Notes under the pieces: model-generated | Database searches by the model: none | What the model saw: the letters and a program-made list of their open reading frames with translations, nothing else | What the model was told of the DNA's origin: nothing | Assembly: GCF_000429945.1 (NCBI RefSeq) | Contig: NZ_AUCV01000032.1 | Coordinates: forward strand, 1-64,000 | Source of the DNA: Desulfogranum japonicum DSM 18378 | Lineage (GTDB): Bacteria > Desulfobacterota > Desulfobulbia > Desulfobulbales > Desulfobulbaceae | DNA: 64,000 nucleotides | Direction of reading: 5' to 3' | Translations under genes and position numbers: made by a program | Part shown: positions 62,502 to 64,000 of the stretch, in pieces | Layout of the letters: each line of letters starts with the position of its first letter | Numbering within the stretch: the stretch's first letter is position 1

Positions 62502-64000
62502 ATGTGCGGAATTTGTGGCTATGTAAACAACAACAGGGCACTTGCTGAAAAGACTTTGCAAAACATGTGCAGTGAACAGAGTCATCGTGGTCCTGACGGT
62601 TCTGACGTTGTTGTCTTTACGGAAACAGCTCCTTTTTGCGGCTTAGGCCATGTTCGTTTGAGCATTATCGATCTTGCTGGCGGTTCCCAGCCCATGTGCA
62701 ATGAGGATGGAACCATATGGATAAGTTACAATGGCGAAGTGTATAACCATAAAGAACTCCGTGAAGACCTGGAAGCCAAAGGGCATGTGTACAAGACCAA
62801 CAGCGACACCGAAACACTCCTCCATCTGTATGAAGAATACGGAGAAGAGTCGCCAACGTATCTGCGTGGCATGTTTGCCTATGCTATTTGGGATACAAAT
62901 GTAAGAAAATTGTTCCTTGTTCGCGATCGATTAGGCATAAAACCCCTATATTACGCACTGAATAAGGAGGGGATCGTTTTTGGTTCAGAAGTGAAATCCA
63001 TACTTCGGTCCGGCTTGGTTTCCCCCGCGTTGGACGAATCAAAATTGGCAGAGTATTTCACCTTTGGCTATCTGACGGATGAACAAACCCTGTATCGAGG
63101 TATTACCAAGCTTCTTCCCGGGCACACAATGACTTTTACGGGCAATGGGGAGCCTTGTGTAAGGCAGTACTGGAATGTTGAATATGGTCAACATGCTTCG
63201 GTCTCTGAGAACGATGCCATTGACCAGATAGAGCAGTTATTTCGTGAATCTGTTGAATTACGTATGATGAGCGATGTGCCATTGGGAATGTTTTTGAGTG
63301 GAGGCATTGATTCAAGTGCAATTGCCGGGGTGATGGCCGGCCTATCGGATCAGCCTGTAAAAGCATTTACCATTGGCTTTGACAGTCAATATTACAGTGA
63401 AGCAGGGTATGCGAAAAAGGTAGCTGCGCATAACGGGATGGAAATGCATGAAGTTCGGTTAAACGCACAGAATTTTCTTCAATCAATCGAAAAACTTATC
63501 TGGCATAATGATATGCCTATCCATTTTCCAGCCTCAGTGGCATTGTATTTTGTGTCTGAAAAAGCGCGGGAGCATGTCAAAGTGGTTTTAACAGGAGAGG
63601 GAAGTGACGAACTTTTTGGCGGATATGGTCGATACCGTATGTGCGATTTAAATCTTAAGATTGGTAAATTTTTTGACCCGGTTATCCCCAATAAACTACG
63701 CGATAGCATTAAAAAGAACTTGTGGAACACTCCCCTGCCTTTGAAATTGAAAAAGGCTGTAGCGCATAGCTTCCTCTACCATTCCCTGAATCCAAGAAAT
63801 AGTATTTTTGACAATTACTACAATATCAGTCTGTCTGGAGCCATGGCTGAGATCGTAAATTTTGATCTGATTAACAGTTACACTACAAAAGATCCTTATG
63901 TTAACTATCTGGCTCACTTTGACAGATATCCTGCAGAAGATACGATCAGTAAAATGTTGTATACTGATAAAAAAACCTATCTTGAAGAACTGTTAATGAA
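62502..64000 (+). CDS. asnB: Asparagine synthase (glutamine-hydrolysing), 3' end beyond window
   Basis: At least 499 codons, open to the window end. The class II glutaminase begins directly with the nucleophile (MCGICGYVNNNRALAEKTL). SHRGPDGSD, GHVRLSIIDLAGG and SYNGEVYNHKELREDLEAKG follow. The synthetase domain has the ATP loop FLSGGIDSSAIAGVMAG and the motif LTGEGSDELFGGYGRYR. AsnB homologs of this kind are standard members of exosortase-linked EPS loci, where they may amidate a sugar acid rather than aspartate; that is inference. It starts 119 bp after the sulfotransferase. Confidence 0.95.
   Translation, partial: MCGICGYVNNNRALAEKTLQNMCSEQSHRGPDGSDVVVFTETAPFCGLGHVRLSIIDLAGGSQPMCNEDGTIWISYNGEVYNHKELREDLEAKGHVYKTNSDTETLLHLYEEYGEESPTYLRGMFAYAIWDTNVRKLFLVRDRLGIKPLYYALNKEGIVFGSEVKSILRSGLVSPALDESKLAEYFTFGYLTDEQTLYRGITKLLPGHTMTFTGNGEPCVRQYWNVEYGQHASVSENDAIDQIEQLFRESVELRMMSDVPLGMFLSGGIDSSAIAGVMAGLSDQPVKAFTIGFDSQYYSEAGYAKKVAAHNGMEMHEVRLNAQNFLQSIEKLIWHNDMPIHFPASVALYFVSEKAREHVKVVLTGEGSDELFGGYGRYRMCDLNLKIGKFFDPVIPNKLRDSIKKNLWNTPLPLKLKKAVAHSFLYHSLNPRNSIFDNYYNISLSGAMAEIVNFDLINSYTTKDPYVNYLAHFDRYPAEDTISKMLYTDKKTYLEELLM

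Overview
The window looks like chromosome from a Desulfobulbales-type member of the Desulfobacterota (classical delta-proteobacteria). This is an inference from gene content, not from a marker gene. The supporting genes are a phosphotransacetylase/acetate kinase pair, a class I Fe-S fumarase, a selenocysteine-containing selenophosphate synthase, a short RdgC-like protein, RicT, a CydA-like membrane protein fused to an octaheme cytochrome c tail, and an exosortase exopolysaccharide locus. Nearly all of it is ordinary housekeeping sequence with short operons. The exceptions are the intergenic spaces, which are rich in palindromic repeats.

Layout. 1-2400: the start of a transposase cut by the window edge, a NifX-like protein with a Gly-rich tail, and a tRNA-Lys/tRNA-Glu operon. 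2400-10700: RdgC-like protein, a FimV-like acidic TPR membrane protein, a conserved unknown, then gatB-radC-hemW and an MBL-fold hydrolase. 10900-17500: fumarase, nitroreductase, PilZ and pta-ackA behind a perfect PdhR/LldR-type operator. 17700-22300: an isoprenylcysteine-methyltransferase-like membrane protein and the two-gene CydA-like/multiheme system. 22600-31300: ferredoxin, purF, selD (in-frame UGA with SECIS hairpin), M20 peptidase-ispF-ispD, rnpB, RNase HI, a zinc-ribbon coiled coil, Nif3 and a CAT-anticodon tRNA. 31400-41300: M48 peptidase with TPR, HD-domain membrane protein, DUF1499-surE, nfo, an FN3 protein and mtaD. 41500-51600: ychF, a YhaM-like HD protein, holB, ricT, metG, yggT, yggU, a triosephosphate-isomerase-like protein without the catalytic Glu, htpX and hpt. 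52000-64000: an exosortase/EPS locus (prsT, export protein, beta-barrel, epsI, exosortase, glycosyltransferase, UDP-GlcNAc 2-epimerase, sulfotransferase, asnB), which runs off the right edge.

How the genes work together. Pta-AckA makes ATP from acetyl-CoA and is probably controlled by an organic-acid-responsive GntR regulator. The CydA-like/octaheme pair could pass quinol electrons to periplasmic acceptors. The right-hand locus makes and exports a polysaccharide and encodes a sorting peptidase of the exosortase family.

The most unusual signals are three. First is the CydA-like/octaheme fusion with a partner that may be a diverged paralog. Second is a family of about 165 bp palindromic elements (family A, eight traces) whose 22-bp hairpin arms differ between copies while remaining paired. 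Third is a second dispersed intergenic repeat (family B, six traces) that often sits next to family A.
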